Part shown: piece after piece, positions 8,827 through 16,300 of the stretch | Layout of the letters: each line of letters starts with the position of its first letter | How positions within the stretch are numbered: the first letter of the stretch is position 1 | From: Pseudoalteromonas peptidolytica | GTDB taxonomy: Bacteria; Pseudomonadota; Gammaproteobacteria; Enterobacterales; Alteromonadaceae | Reading direction: 5' to 3' | Assembly (NCBI RefSeq): GCF_012641745.1 | Contig: NZ_WEHZ01000040.1 | Span: 1-41,320, forward strand | Length of the DNA stretch: 41,320 nt | Made by a program: the position numbers and the translations under genes | The notes under the pieces: generated by a model | Databases searched by the model: none | What the model was told of the DNA's origin: nothing | What the model saw: only the letters and a program-made list of their open reading frames with translations

Positions 8827-8890
8827 CCCTAGATATTGGTCTTCTCCTCCGCGGATCAATGTAGTAATAGCGAGTTAATCCCCCAAAATC

Positions 8891-8920
8891 GAAAAGCGCG
8901 ACTAAGGCCGCGCTTTTCTT
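8891..8920. terminator. Bidirectional terminator between the SprA-related gene and tex
   Basis: There is a perfect 10-bp stem (GAAAAGCGCG / CGCGCTTTTC) with an 8-base loop. A-runs and T-runs on either side let it serve both convergent genes. Confidence 0.88.
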
Positions 8921-8954
8921 TGTTAGCTCATCGAAGTGAGCATTACCCCTATTA

Positions 8955-11267
8955 TTACTTTTTCAGCTTGGCAAATGCTTCTGCAAAGGCATTGCCCATG
9001 GCCGCATTACCAGCATCTCGTGATTTTGGTTTTGACGGCTTTTGTGTTGATTTGCCTTTGTGAGACTTGGTACTTTGTTTTTGTGCTGGGTGATGTGACA
9101 CCTCATCGTTGAGGCGCATTGTAAAGCTAATTCGCTTACGAGGTACGTCAACTTCAATCACCTTAACTTTTACAATATCACCAGCTTTAACCACTTCACG
9201 TGGATCGGAGATAAATTTATCCGTGAGTGCAGAGATATGCACTAAGCCGTCTTGGTGAACACCAACATCAACGAAAGCGCCAAAGTTAGCAACGTTTGAC
9301 ACCACTCCCTCTAAAGTCATCCCGACTTTTAAGTCATTAATGGTCTCAACACCCGCTTTGAATTGTGCTGTTTTAAACTCAGGACGAGGATCTCGGCCTG
9401 GCTTATCTAATTCTTTAATAATATCAGTGACGGTAGGTACACCAAATTTCTCGTCTACGTAGTCGTTAGCAACCAAGCGATTTAAAATATCATGATTACC
9501 TATCAATGCGTCTACTTCTATATTTTGTTTTGTACAAATAGCCTTAATGACAGGGTATGCCTCTGGGTGTACCGCTGACGCATCTAATGGATCGTCACCG
9601 TTTGCGATGCGCAAAAAGCCAGCGGCCTGTTCAAAGGCTTTTGGCCCCAAGCGCTCAACTTTCTTGAGTGCTTTACGATTAGTGAAAGAGCCGTTTTCAT
9701 CGCGATATTTGATGATATTGCTGGCTAAAGTTTTGTTTAATCCCGAGACTCTGGTTAATAGTGGGATTGATGCGGTATTCACGTCTACCCCAACAGAGTT
9801 TACACAGTCTTCCACAACGGCTGTTAGTGTTTGTCCTAATTGGCTCTGCGAGACATCATGCTGGTATTGGCCAACACCGATTGATTTTGGCTCTATTTTT
9901 ACCAGCTCTGCAAGCGGATCCTGTAGTCTCCGTGCGATAGAAACTGCCCCGCGCAGTGACACGTCAAGATCTGGAAATTCATTGGCTGCAAACTCAGATG
10001 CAGAGTAAACCGATGCACCTGCTTCACTCACCATGATTTTATTGAGCTTGAGTTCTGCGGCATTCTTTAACAGCTCTGCTGCAAGTTTATCGGTTTCTCG
10101 TGATGCCGTACCATTACCTATTGCAATGAGTTCAACTTTATATTGGCGACACATTTGCTCAAGTGTCTTGAGTGACTTTTCCCATTGGTTTTGAGGCGCA
10201 TGTGGATGAATAGTGCTAGTGGCAATCAATTTTCCTGTTTTATCGACAATGGCAACCTTACATCCAGTGCGAAGGCCAGGATCGATACCCATAGTCGTTT
10301 TTGCACCGGCCGGCGCTGCCATTAACAGGTCTTTTAGATTTTTAGCAAATACTTCGATGGCATCGAGTTCAGCCTTTTCGCGCATAGCACCCAAAAATTC
10401 ATTTTCTAAGTGTAATGATATTTTGATCTTCCAGGCCCATTGCACCACGCTCATCAGCCATTCGCTCGCTGGCGCGCCTGAAACCGCAAGAGTATAATGA
10501 TCGGCAATGATCTGCGCACAAAATTGATTAGCGTCTTCGACACTTGGCTCAGGATTGATTGAAAGCTGCAGTACTCCTTCATTACGTGCTCTTAACATTG
10601 CCAAGGCGCGGTGAGAAGGGATTTTATTTAATAGCTCATTGTGCTCAAAGTAATCGCGATATTTGTTGCCAGTCTCTTCTTTACCTGTGATTACCTTCGC
10701 TTCTATTTGCGCATGCTCTTTGAGATGGGCGCGAAGCTTAGCAAGTAATTTTGCATCTTCTGCAAAGCGCTCCATTAAGATAAATTTAGCACCATCTAGC
10801 GCAGATTTGCTGTCTGCGACTCCTTTATCTGAGTCAATAAAGGTTGCTGCTTGTTGCTCTGGGTTAAGGTTTGGATCGTTAAATAGCGCGTCAGCGAGTG
10901 GCTCAAGTCCAGCTTCAATGGCTATTTGCCCTTTCGTTCTGCGCTTTGGTTTGTAAGGAAGGTACAAATCCTCTAATACGGTTTTGCTGTCAGCAGCTTG
11001 GATTTCTGCATGTAGTTCAGGTGTGAGCTTGCCCTGTTCGTCAATGGTTTTGACGATAAACTCACGGCGCTCATCTAGCTCTCTTAGGTAGCTTAACCTT
11101 TGCTCAAGTAAGCGTAGTTGGGTGTCATCTAGGCCACCTGTTGCCTCTTTACGGTATCGTGCAATGAATGGTACGGTTGACCCTTCGTCTAGCAAAGTGA
11201 TAGCAGCATTAACTTGCTGTTCTTTGGCGTTAAGCTCAGTTGCTAAACGTTGTGCGATATTGCTCAT
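8955..11267 (-). CDS. tex: Tex family transcription accessory protein (RNA-binding)
   Basis: Tex is a nucleic-acid-binding cytoplasmic protein related to eukaryotic Spt6. It is linked to transcription, RNA stability and toxin expression. The 770-residue sequence has the family's order: an N-terminal helical part (about 1-320), a YqgF/RNase H-like domain starting at the GIDPGLRTG motif near 325, helix-hairpin-helix motifs around 490-560 (VSGLNKTLASNIIKYRD), and an S1 domain near 645-715 (GAFVDVGVHQDGLVHIS). A Lys/Ser-rich tail follows. E. coli yhgF (tex) lies beside greB and ompR-envZ exactly as here. It is transcribed downstream of greB in the same direction with a gap of 89 bases. Confidence 0.96.
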   Translation of the reverse strand: MSNIAQRLATELNAKEQQVNAAITLLDEGSTVPFIARYRKEATGGLDDTQLRLLEQRLSYLRELDERREFIVKTIDEQGKLTPELHAEIQAADSKTVLEDLYLPYKPKRRTKGQIAIEAGLEPLADALFNDPNLNPEQQAATFIDSDKGVADSKSALDGAKFILMERFAEDAKLLAKLRAHLKEHAQIEAKVITGKEETGNKYRDYFEHNELLNKIPSHRALAMLRARNEGVLQLSINPEPSVEDANQFCAQIIADHYTLAVSGAPASEWLMSVVQWAWKIKISLHLENEFLGAMREKAELDAIEVFAKNLKDLLMAAPAGAKTTMGIDPGLRTGCKVAIVDKTGKLIATSTIHPHAPQNQWEKSLKTLEQMCRQYKVELIAIGNGTASRETDKLAAELLKNAAELKLNKIMVSEAGASVYSASEFAANEFPDLDVSLRGAVSIARRLQDPLAELVKIEPKSIGVGQYQHDVSQSQLGQTLTAVVEDCVNSVGVDVNTASIPLLTRVSGLNKTLASNIIKYRDENGSFTNRKALKKVERLGPKAFEQAAGFLRIANGDDPLDASAVHPEAYPVIKAICTKQNIEVDALIGNHDILNRLVANDYVDEKFGVPTVTDIIKELDKPGRDPRPEFKTAQFKAGVETINDLKVGMTLEGVVSNVANFGAFVDVGVHQDGLVHISALTDKFISDPREVVKAGDIVKVKVIEVDVPRKRISFTMRLNDEVSHHPAQKQSTKSHKGKSTQKPSKPKSRDAGNAAMGNAFAEAFAKLKK

Positions 11268-11356
11268 GCAAAATCCTTATACTCATCTTAATCAGTTTGT
11301 GCAGGCCCGATATAAAAGTGCGTTAAGTTGGGCAAGCAAAATTCAGTTCAATGTTA

Positions 11357-11842
11357 TCATTGTTCCGTGTTATTACGATATTCGATTTGGTTGATAAACC
11401 AAAGTCTCTGACTGTGGGCTGTCTTGACCATGATTTCATCATCTACTTGTTTACCTAATAAAGCGCGAGCCATAGGCGCATCGATGGAAATATAGTCATT
11501 ACGTTCGTATATTTCATCAGGCCCTACAACACGAAATACGCGCGTTTCTCCGTCTTCGCTCTCTACCTCTACCCATGCACCAAAATAGACTTTGCCGTTT
11601 TGTTCAGGGCTATACTCCACGACTTTAAGTTCAGGTAAGCGCTTGCGTAAAAAGCGTACTCGTCTGTCAATTTGTCTCAGTAGGCGTTTATTGAACGTGT
11701 AGTCAGCATTTTCTGAGCGATCGCCTAAGCTTGCAGCCCAATTAACTATTTTGGTAATTTCTGGACGTTTTTCAAACCACAGATGGTCATGTTCTTGCTG
11801 TAGTTTGCGGTATCCCTCGGGTGTGATTAAATTCGTTTTCAT
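11357..11842 (-). CDS. greB: Transcription elongation factor GreB
   Basis: GreB rescues backtracked RNA polymerase by stimulating cleavage of the 3' end of the transcript. The ATG at 11842 gives 161 residues and the family's usual N-terminus (MKTNLITPEGY). An open extension upstream to 11899 lacks similarity and is left out. The N-terminal coiled coil (about 1-75) carries the acidic tip around DRSENADY, which contacts the polymerase active site. The C-terminal FKBP-like domain (about 80-158) contains VGPDEIYERNDYISID. The neighbours tex and divergent ompR are the same as in enterobacteria. Confidence 0.96.
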   Translation of the reverse strand: MKTNLITPEGYRKLQQEHDHLWFEKRPEITKIVNWAASLGDRSENADYTFNKRLLRQIDRRVRFLRKRLPELKVVEYSPEQNGKVYFGAWVEVESEDGETRVFRVVGPDEIYERNDYISIDAPMARALLGKQVDDEIMVKTAHSQRLWFINQIEYRNNTEQ

Positions 11843-12055
11843 GTAGCTTAGGTCTGTTGAGTTAAAGCGTTGTAATGTTCGGTAACAATCTAGTATCAAT
11901 GTATGGTGTCACAAAGCACTAAATTCAATTATATTTAAGCATAATAATACATAGTCCAGATTTACGATGAGCGTTGAATGAACAGAAATAGAAGTTGCGT
12001 GCGCAATACCGCAACTCGGTGAACGTTAGTAAATTGATAAATAGAAGAAATGAAA

Positions 12056-12775
12056 ATGGGAAACGAAACCACCAAAGTTCTCGTCGTTGACGATGATATG
12101 CGCTTACGTAGTTTATTGGAGCGTTATTTAGTTGAGCAAGGGTTTATTGTACGAAGTGCTGCTAACTCAGAGCAAATGGATAGATTGCTAGAGCGAGAAA
12201 ACTTCCATCTGATGGTATTAGATTTGATGCTTCCGGGAGAAGATGGTTTATCTATATGTCGCCGTTTGAGGCAAAAAGAAAACGAAATCCCGATCGTGAT
12301 GTTGACGGCCAAGGGTGATGAAGTGGATCGGATTATTGGTCTTGAGCTTGGTGCAGATGATTATATTCCAAAACCATTCAATCCCAGAGAGTTGCTTGCC
12401 CGTATTAAAGCTATTTTACGCCGTCGTGCGAAAGAAGTGCCGGGGGCTCCTGCTGCTGAGGAAAACGAGGTTAGTTTTGGTGATTTTACACTTAATCTAG
12501 CTACTCGAGAAATGCAGCATGGAGAAAATACAATTTCACTGACCTCTGGTGAATTTGCAGTATTGAAGGCGCTAGTTAGCCACCCAAGAGAGCCTTTAAG
12601 CCGTGATAAGTTAATGAATCTTGCCAGAGGCCGAGATTATAGTGCGCTAGAGCGTAGTATAGATGTTCAGGTCTCTCGACTGCGTCGGATGATTGAAGAT
12701 GATGCGTCAAATCCGCGTTATATCCAGACCGTATGGGGTCTAGGTTACGTGTTTGTGCCTGACGGCGTGAAGTAG
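12056..12775 (+). CDS. ompR: Response regulator OmpR
   Basis: This is an OmpR/PhoB-type response regulator that controls porins and envelope functions in response to osmolarity and other signals. The ATG at 12056 gives 239 residues; the AGAAG ribosome site is 8 bases upstream of it. An in-frame ATG at 12050 lies too close to that site. The receiver domain is at 1-120, with the phosphoacceptor Asp56 in MVLDLMLPG and the conserved MLTAKG and PKPFNPREL segments. The winged-helix DNA-binding domain is at about 135-236 (LTSGEFAVLKAL, then SRLRRMIEDD). It is followed by envZ after 5 bases, as one operon, and is divergent from greB. Confidence 0.96.
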   Translation: MGNETTKVLVVDDDMRLRSLLERYLVEQGFIVRSAANSEQMDRLLERENFHLMVLDLMLPGEDGLSICRRLRQKENEIPIVMLTAKGDEVDRIIGLELGADDYIPKPFNPRELLARIKAILRRRAKEVPGAPAAEENEVSFGDFTLNLATREMQHGENTISLTSGEFAVLKALVSHPREPLSRDKLMNLARGRDYSALERSIDVQVSRLRRMIEDDASNPRYIQTVWGLGYVFVPDGVK

Positions 12776-12780
12776 CTGCG

Positions 12781-14100
12781 ATGTTACCAAGAAGTGCTTT
12801 TGGGCAAACCGTTTTCTTTGTTGGTGCTTTGCTGCTGATAAATCAGGTTGTGTCATATATTACTGTCACCCTTTATGTGTTTAAACCGACATTTGAACAA
12901 GTCAATTTAATGTTAGCCAAGCAAGTCAAAACGGTCTTCATTGATTGGGAAGAGGGAGTTGAGGTTGGCAGTGAGTTATCTCAAAAATTTTTTGAGATAA
13001 CGGGGATTGAAGTAATGACACAGCGCCAAGCATATGCCAACGGGCTTGGTCAGGCAAAAGAGTACACTTTGCTTTCACGTAGTATGTCTGAGCAGTTAAA
13101 TGGCTCTGCACGTGTGAGGATAAGCCAAGGAGATCCGGTGGTTTATTGGGTAGAAGCACCTCAAGCCCCCGGTTATTGGGTGAGAGTTCCACTAAGCGGC
13201 CTGAGTGAAACTAAAATGGAATTTCTTGTTTTTTACTTATCCAGTATCGGCTTTTTGAGTGTTTTAGGTGGTTGGCTCTTTGCTCGTCATCTAAATAAGC
13301 CATTAAAGTCCCTACAAATTGCAGCCAGTCGAGTTGGTGTCGGAGACTTCTCTACACGACTAGTTGAAGAAGGTTCTACAGAAGTCATTGAGGTAACTCG
13401 TGCGTTCAACAAAATGTCTAAAGGTATCGCAGAGTTAGAAAGTGATAGAAGACTTCTTATGGCAGGCGTATCTCATGATTTAAGAACGCCCCTAACTCGA
13501 ATTCGCCTAGCCACAGAAATGATGTCGGACGAAGAAGACTATCTGCGCGAAGGTATCATTGATGACATCGAAGATATGAATGCGATTATCGATCAGTTTA
13601 TCGAATATCTACGTCACCACAATGGCGCTGAGATGTCGGCTGATGACATCAACACCGTGATAGAGGAAGTTGTGCATGCTGAGCAGCAGCATCAGCGCCC
13701 AATCCGTTTACAAGCTGAGCAATATTTGCCGTCTGTTATGATGAATGCTGTTGCCTTGAAGCGAGTGTTTACTAACATGATTGAAAATGCCATCCGCTAC
13801 TCAGACAAAGATATTGAGGTTACAACCGAATATAGTCCAAAGCATCGTGCTGTGATTGTTAAAGTAATGGATAGAGGACCTGGGATCCCAGAGTCTGAAC
13901 TTGAGTCTGTATTTGAGCCCTTTAAGCAGGGGGATCAAGCAAGAGGCAGTGAGGGAAGTGGTCTAGGACTTGCGATTATCAAGCGGATCGTGACTACGCA
14001 TGGTGGTAAGGTGAAACTACGCAATCGTGATGGCGGGGGGTTGAGCGCTGAGGTTTCTTTGCCAGCCTACCGTGGTAAGCTAGAAGAAAATAATAATTAA
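12781..14100 (+). CDS. envZ: Two-component sensor histidine kinase EnvZ
   Basis: EnvZ autophosphorylates and phosphorylates or dephosphorylates OmpR. The 439-residue sequence has TM1 at about 10-33, a periplasmic part to ~146, TM2 at about 147-168 and a HAMP domain ending near 222. The dimerisation/phosphoacceptor domain carries His232 in GVSHDLRTP. The ATP-binding domain has an N box (NMIENAIRYSD), a G1 box (DRGPGIPE) and a G2 box (GSGLGLAIIKR). The length is close to that of E. coli EnvZ. It starts 5 bases after ompR. No terminator is visible before the next small gene 93 bases downstream, so read-through into that unit is possible. Confidence 0.96.
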   Translation: MLPRSAFGQTVFFVGALLLINQVVSYITVTLYVFKPTFEQVNLMLAKQVKTVFIDWEEGVEVGSELSQKFFEITGIEVMTQRQAYANGLGQAKEYTLLSRSMSEQLNGSARVRISQGDPVVYWVEAPQAPGYWVRVPLSGLSETKMEFLVFYLSSIGFLSVLGGWLFARHLNKPLKSLQIAASRVGVGDFSTRLVEEGSTEVIEVTRAFNKMSKGIAELESDRRLLMAGVSHDLRTPLTRIRLATEMMSDEEDYLREGIIDDIEDMNAIIDQFIEYLRHHNGAEMSADDINTVIEEVVHAEQQHQRPIRLQAEQYLPSVMMNAVALKRVFTNMIENAIRYSDKDIEVTTEYSPKHRAVIVKVMDRGPGIPESELESVFEPFKQGDQARGSEGSGLGLAIIKRIVTTHGGKVKLRNRDGGGLSAEVSLPAYRGKLEENNN

Positions 14101-14193
14101 TACCTTATATGGTATACCTTCAGGTTAGCTCGAATACTGTTTGGCTTCAGTTTTCAAAACGGTGCCTCCAGTAGAGCGTAAGGAAAGTAATTT

Positions 14194-14400
14194 GTGGCTA
14201 TAGTAGTATCCAGCACACGATTGATCCCGGTTTTGCGACGTGTCGTTGCAGCGAAAAAGTTTGCCCAGCTTCATCCATCTCTGATCCCATTCTTGCTGTA
14301 TTTAGCCATTAGTGGTATCGGTTTGTATTATCTTGCCTGTTTGCTCAATGCGTTTGGTTTTTCAGCTTTGAAGCATATAGGGATCAGTGATCATGACTAA
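14194..14400 (+). CDS. N-terminal part of a split membrane-protein paralogue, unknown function
   Basis: This 68-residue product starts at a GTG with a good AAGGA ribosome site about 10 bases upstream. It has one clear transmembrane segment (about 28-52). Residues 27-66 align without gaps to residues 28-67 of the protein encoded at 14832-15506, with about 14 identities in 40, including the shared PxL, YL, AF and ISD/LSD positions. Similarity stops exactly where this frame meets its TAA and continues in the overlapping next ORF. I therefore read this and the ORF at 14393-14848 as two halves of one ancestral gene. They may be truly split, frameshifted by mutation or error, or joined by recoding. 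Function is unknown. Confidence 0.55.
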   Translation: MAIVVSSTRLIPVLRRVVAAKKFAQLHPSLIPFLLYLAISGIGLYYLACLLNAFGFSALKHIGISDHD

Positions 14401-14848
14401 TTTTCTATTTGTCCCAGCATTGCTACTAGTTAGTTTGAGCCTGCTTACGCTAATTAAACAAGATAAAAAGTTGGTTGCGATCCGATTTCTGGGCTTAGGT
14501 AAATTGAGTTATATCGTGAATCATCCACTTTATAAATTTCCGGTACTTAGTGCTTCAATATCGACGCTTGTGTTATCTGCTTATGCAGCTGATTTCGCTG
14601 CAAGTAGCGCGGTGAAAGAAGTGAAAAGTTTACAACAGGGTAACGTTGACGTTTATTTAAGTTACCCGATTGACTGGTTTGGCCAATCTGTAATGACTAT
14701 TCCTTCGGCTGTGATTTTGTTATCAACCTCACGATATACTTTTATTTATCACCCCGAAACGAAAAAAGCAGTTGCGATCCCTGATGTGAATTTAGGCAGT
14801 ATCGTCAAGATGACTCGTTTGGAGCATTCGCATGAAAAAAGTAGATAA
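14393..14848 (+). CDS. C-terminal part of a split membrane-protein paralogue, unknown function
   Basis: From the ATG at 14393 this encodes 151 residues; a GTG at 14387 is also open. An AGGGA at 14379-14383 could serve as an independent ribosome site. It overlaps the previous frame by 8 bases and the next gene by 17. It has a hydrophobic segment at the start (FVPALLLVSLSLLTL), a second near 50-70, and a soluble end. Its end (RYTFIYHPETKKAVAI ... VNLGSIVKM) aligns without gaps with the end of the neighbouring 224-residue protein (RYLFLFEHSKGRTVIF ... DNIASIQMA). It therefore supplies the missing C-terminal three quarters of the upstream ORF. I do not recognise the family. Confidence 0.6.
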   Translation: MTNFLFVPALLLVSLSLLTLIKQDKKLVAIRFLGLGKLSYIVNHPLYKFPVLSASISTLVLSAYAADFAASSAVKEVKSLQQGNVDVYLSYPIDWFGQSVMTIPSAVILLSTSRYTFIYHPETKKAVAIPDVNLGSIVKMTRLEHSHEKSR

Positions 14849-15506
14849 CGACGCGGAATATTTTGCTTGGTTTGCAATCACAAAAAATAAGTGCACGCAG
14901 TTTATTTACCAGCAGCCTGCATTACTCATGACTTTGGGTTACCTTACACTCAATCTATCCGGATTTACCTACCTCTGGAGTCTATTTGATGCTTTCTCAA
15001 TAGAGATCATCAAATATATGGAATTAAGTGATTTTGTAATGGCATTCTTAGCCGAGCCAAGCATTCTCTTAGCCTCTTTAGGGGCTATTATCGTAGGCGG
15101 TGGTGGCGTTTACTTTATCAGTAAAATAAACATAAAACTGAGTGATGCTAACGCGCCTGAAGGCTGGAAAAGCTGGTTGCTTAGCAATCGTCTGTTTTAC
15201 TGTTTTAACCCTTTTTATTCTTTGGTCGTTATAGCGACTCTCATTTATCCAAACATATATGCAGGTGTCGTGGGTAAATGGAATGCGCAAAGTATCAAGC
15301 AGGGCGTGATGGCACCATATAATGTTGATTTAATTAACCCAGTCCACGTTGGCCAGTTTCAACAATATCACTTCCAAAACATGCAGATTATTTTCGAATC
15401 GGGGCGGTACCTTTTTTTATTTGAACATTCAAAAGGTCGAACAGTGATCTTCGCAAGAGATAATATTGCCAGCATTCAGATGGCGACACAGGGTGTAGAC
15501 AACTAA
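14832..15506 (+). CDS. Membrane protein of unknown function, intact paralogue of the preceding pair
   Basis: This 224-residue protein has about three hydrophobic segments (about 30-55, 75-97 and 120-142) and a C-terminal soluble domain that probably ends in a small beta region (RYLFLFEHSKGRTVIFARDN). Two upstream ORFs together form a second, diverged copy of it, so this is a tandem duplication. The gene overlaps the previous ORF by 17 bases and the next by one base (TAATG), which points to translational coupling through the whole unit. No catalytic motif is visible and I do not recognise the family. A regulatory or partner role with the downstream GNAT-like protein is only a guess. Confidence 0.7.
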   Translation: MKKVDNDAEYFAWFAITKNKCTQFIYQQPALLMTLGYLTLNLSGFTYLWSLFDAFSIEIIKYMELSDFVMAFLAEPSILLASLGAIIVGGGGVYFISKINIKLSDANAPEGWKSWLLSNRLFYCFNPFYSLVVIATLIYPNIYAGVVGKWNAQSIKQGVMAPYNVDLINPVHVGQFQQYHFQNMQIIFESGRYLFLFEHSKGRTVIFARDNIASIQMATQGVDN

Positions 15507-16240
15507 TGCTGCGTCATTCTATCAAGCTTACACATGCTGATCTGACATATCGAGACAGCGCACTTGATGATAAAAAAGTTTGTCAATTAAAGCATATTAT
15601 TGCCAAGAGTTTTGCTGACATTGATGTCGACGCCTACTTTGAATATTATTTTGAACAAGATGCCAAAGTAAAGCGTAGGCTCAGATTATTTTTTCTTGAT
15701 TGCAATATTGTAGGCTATTGCCTTTTAACATTTGATGATAGTCACCATCATTTTTGCTTAGTGGGGGCGTCAGCTGCATTTTTACCAGAACATAGAGGTC
15801 AAAATAGCACTTTTGCGTTTTCATTGTCTGAGGTGTTTAAGTACTACCTTCGCAACCCGTTACGCCGTGTATTATACGCGGACACCATGTTAAGCCCTGC
15901 CATGTTTAGAGCCATGGCGAAAAATATCGCACAGGTTTACCCCAACCAAACGCCTCCCGATAGAGCCATTGCTGAGCTATACAATGAGATTAACTCTGAA
16001 GGCTTAATTAGTGCGGAAAATGGCCTGCGCTGCCTAAAAGCCGTGGGGCGCAAAACTAACTATAGTAACGCGGAGATTGCGCGCTTTCGAGAAAGTCAAA
16101 AAGCAGAAATTGCGCTTTATTGTCGTGTTAACCCAAATTTTGACAAAGGGATTGCACTAGTCACTATCATTCCAATTACGTTCACACAGTTTGTGCTGAC
16201 GTTGAAAAAAATGATCTGGCGCGCGGTTTTTCAAAAATGA
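15506..16240 (+). CDS. Possible GNAT-like acyltransferase, uncertain
   Basis: This 244-residue, apparently cytoplasmic protein has a central stretch at about 65-125 (NIVGYCLLTFDD, then AAFLPEHRGQNSTFAFSLSEVF). It resembles the beta4-beta5/alpha3 core of GNAT N-acetyltransferases, where R/Q-x-x-G-x-A binds acetyl-CoA; here the candidate loop is HRGQNS. The C-terminal ~110 residues are not typical of GNATs and end in a hydrophobic stretch (IALVTIIPITFTQFVLTL). The ATG overlaps the stop of the preceding membrane-protein gene, so it is the last gene of that unit. The acyltransferase assignment is weak; it could be an unrelated conserved hypothetical. Confidence 0.5.
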   Translation: MLRHSIKLTHADLTYRDSALDDKKVCQLKHIIAKSFADIDVDAYFEYYFEQDAKVKRRLRLFFLDCNIVGYCLLTFDDSHHHFCLVGASAAFLPEHRGQNSTFAFSLSEVFKYYLRNPLRRVLYADTMLSPAMFRAMAKNIAQVYPNQTPPDRAIAELYNEINSEGLISAENGLRCLKAVGRKTNYSNAEIARFRESQKAEIALYCRVNPNFDKGIALVTIIPITFTQFVLTLKKMIWRAVFQK

Positions 16241-16243
16241 GAC

Positions 16244-16276
16244 AATAAAAAAACGCCCAACGAGGGGCGCTTTTGA
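16244..16276. terminator. Terminator between the GNAT-like gene and pckA
   Basis: A CGCCC / GGGCG stem is flanked by an A-run on the left, which reads as seven T on the minus strand, and TTTT on the right. It is strongest for pckA and may also stop the convergent unit. Confidence 0.75.
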
Positions 16277-16300
16277 TAAAGGAATCTTTATCTATCGTGT

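Noticed and set aside
9547..10956. Long plus-strand open frames inside tex
   Set aside because: They lie opposite a clearly conserved Tex protein, have no ribosome sites and show no recognisable protein features.
14100..14116. Palindrome ATACC-TTATAT-GGTAT just after envZ
   Set aside because: It has only 5-bp arms in AT-rich sequence and is not followed by a T-run; it is too short to call an operator or terminator.
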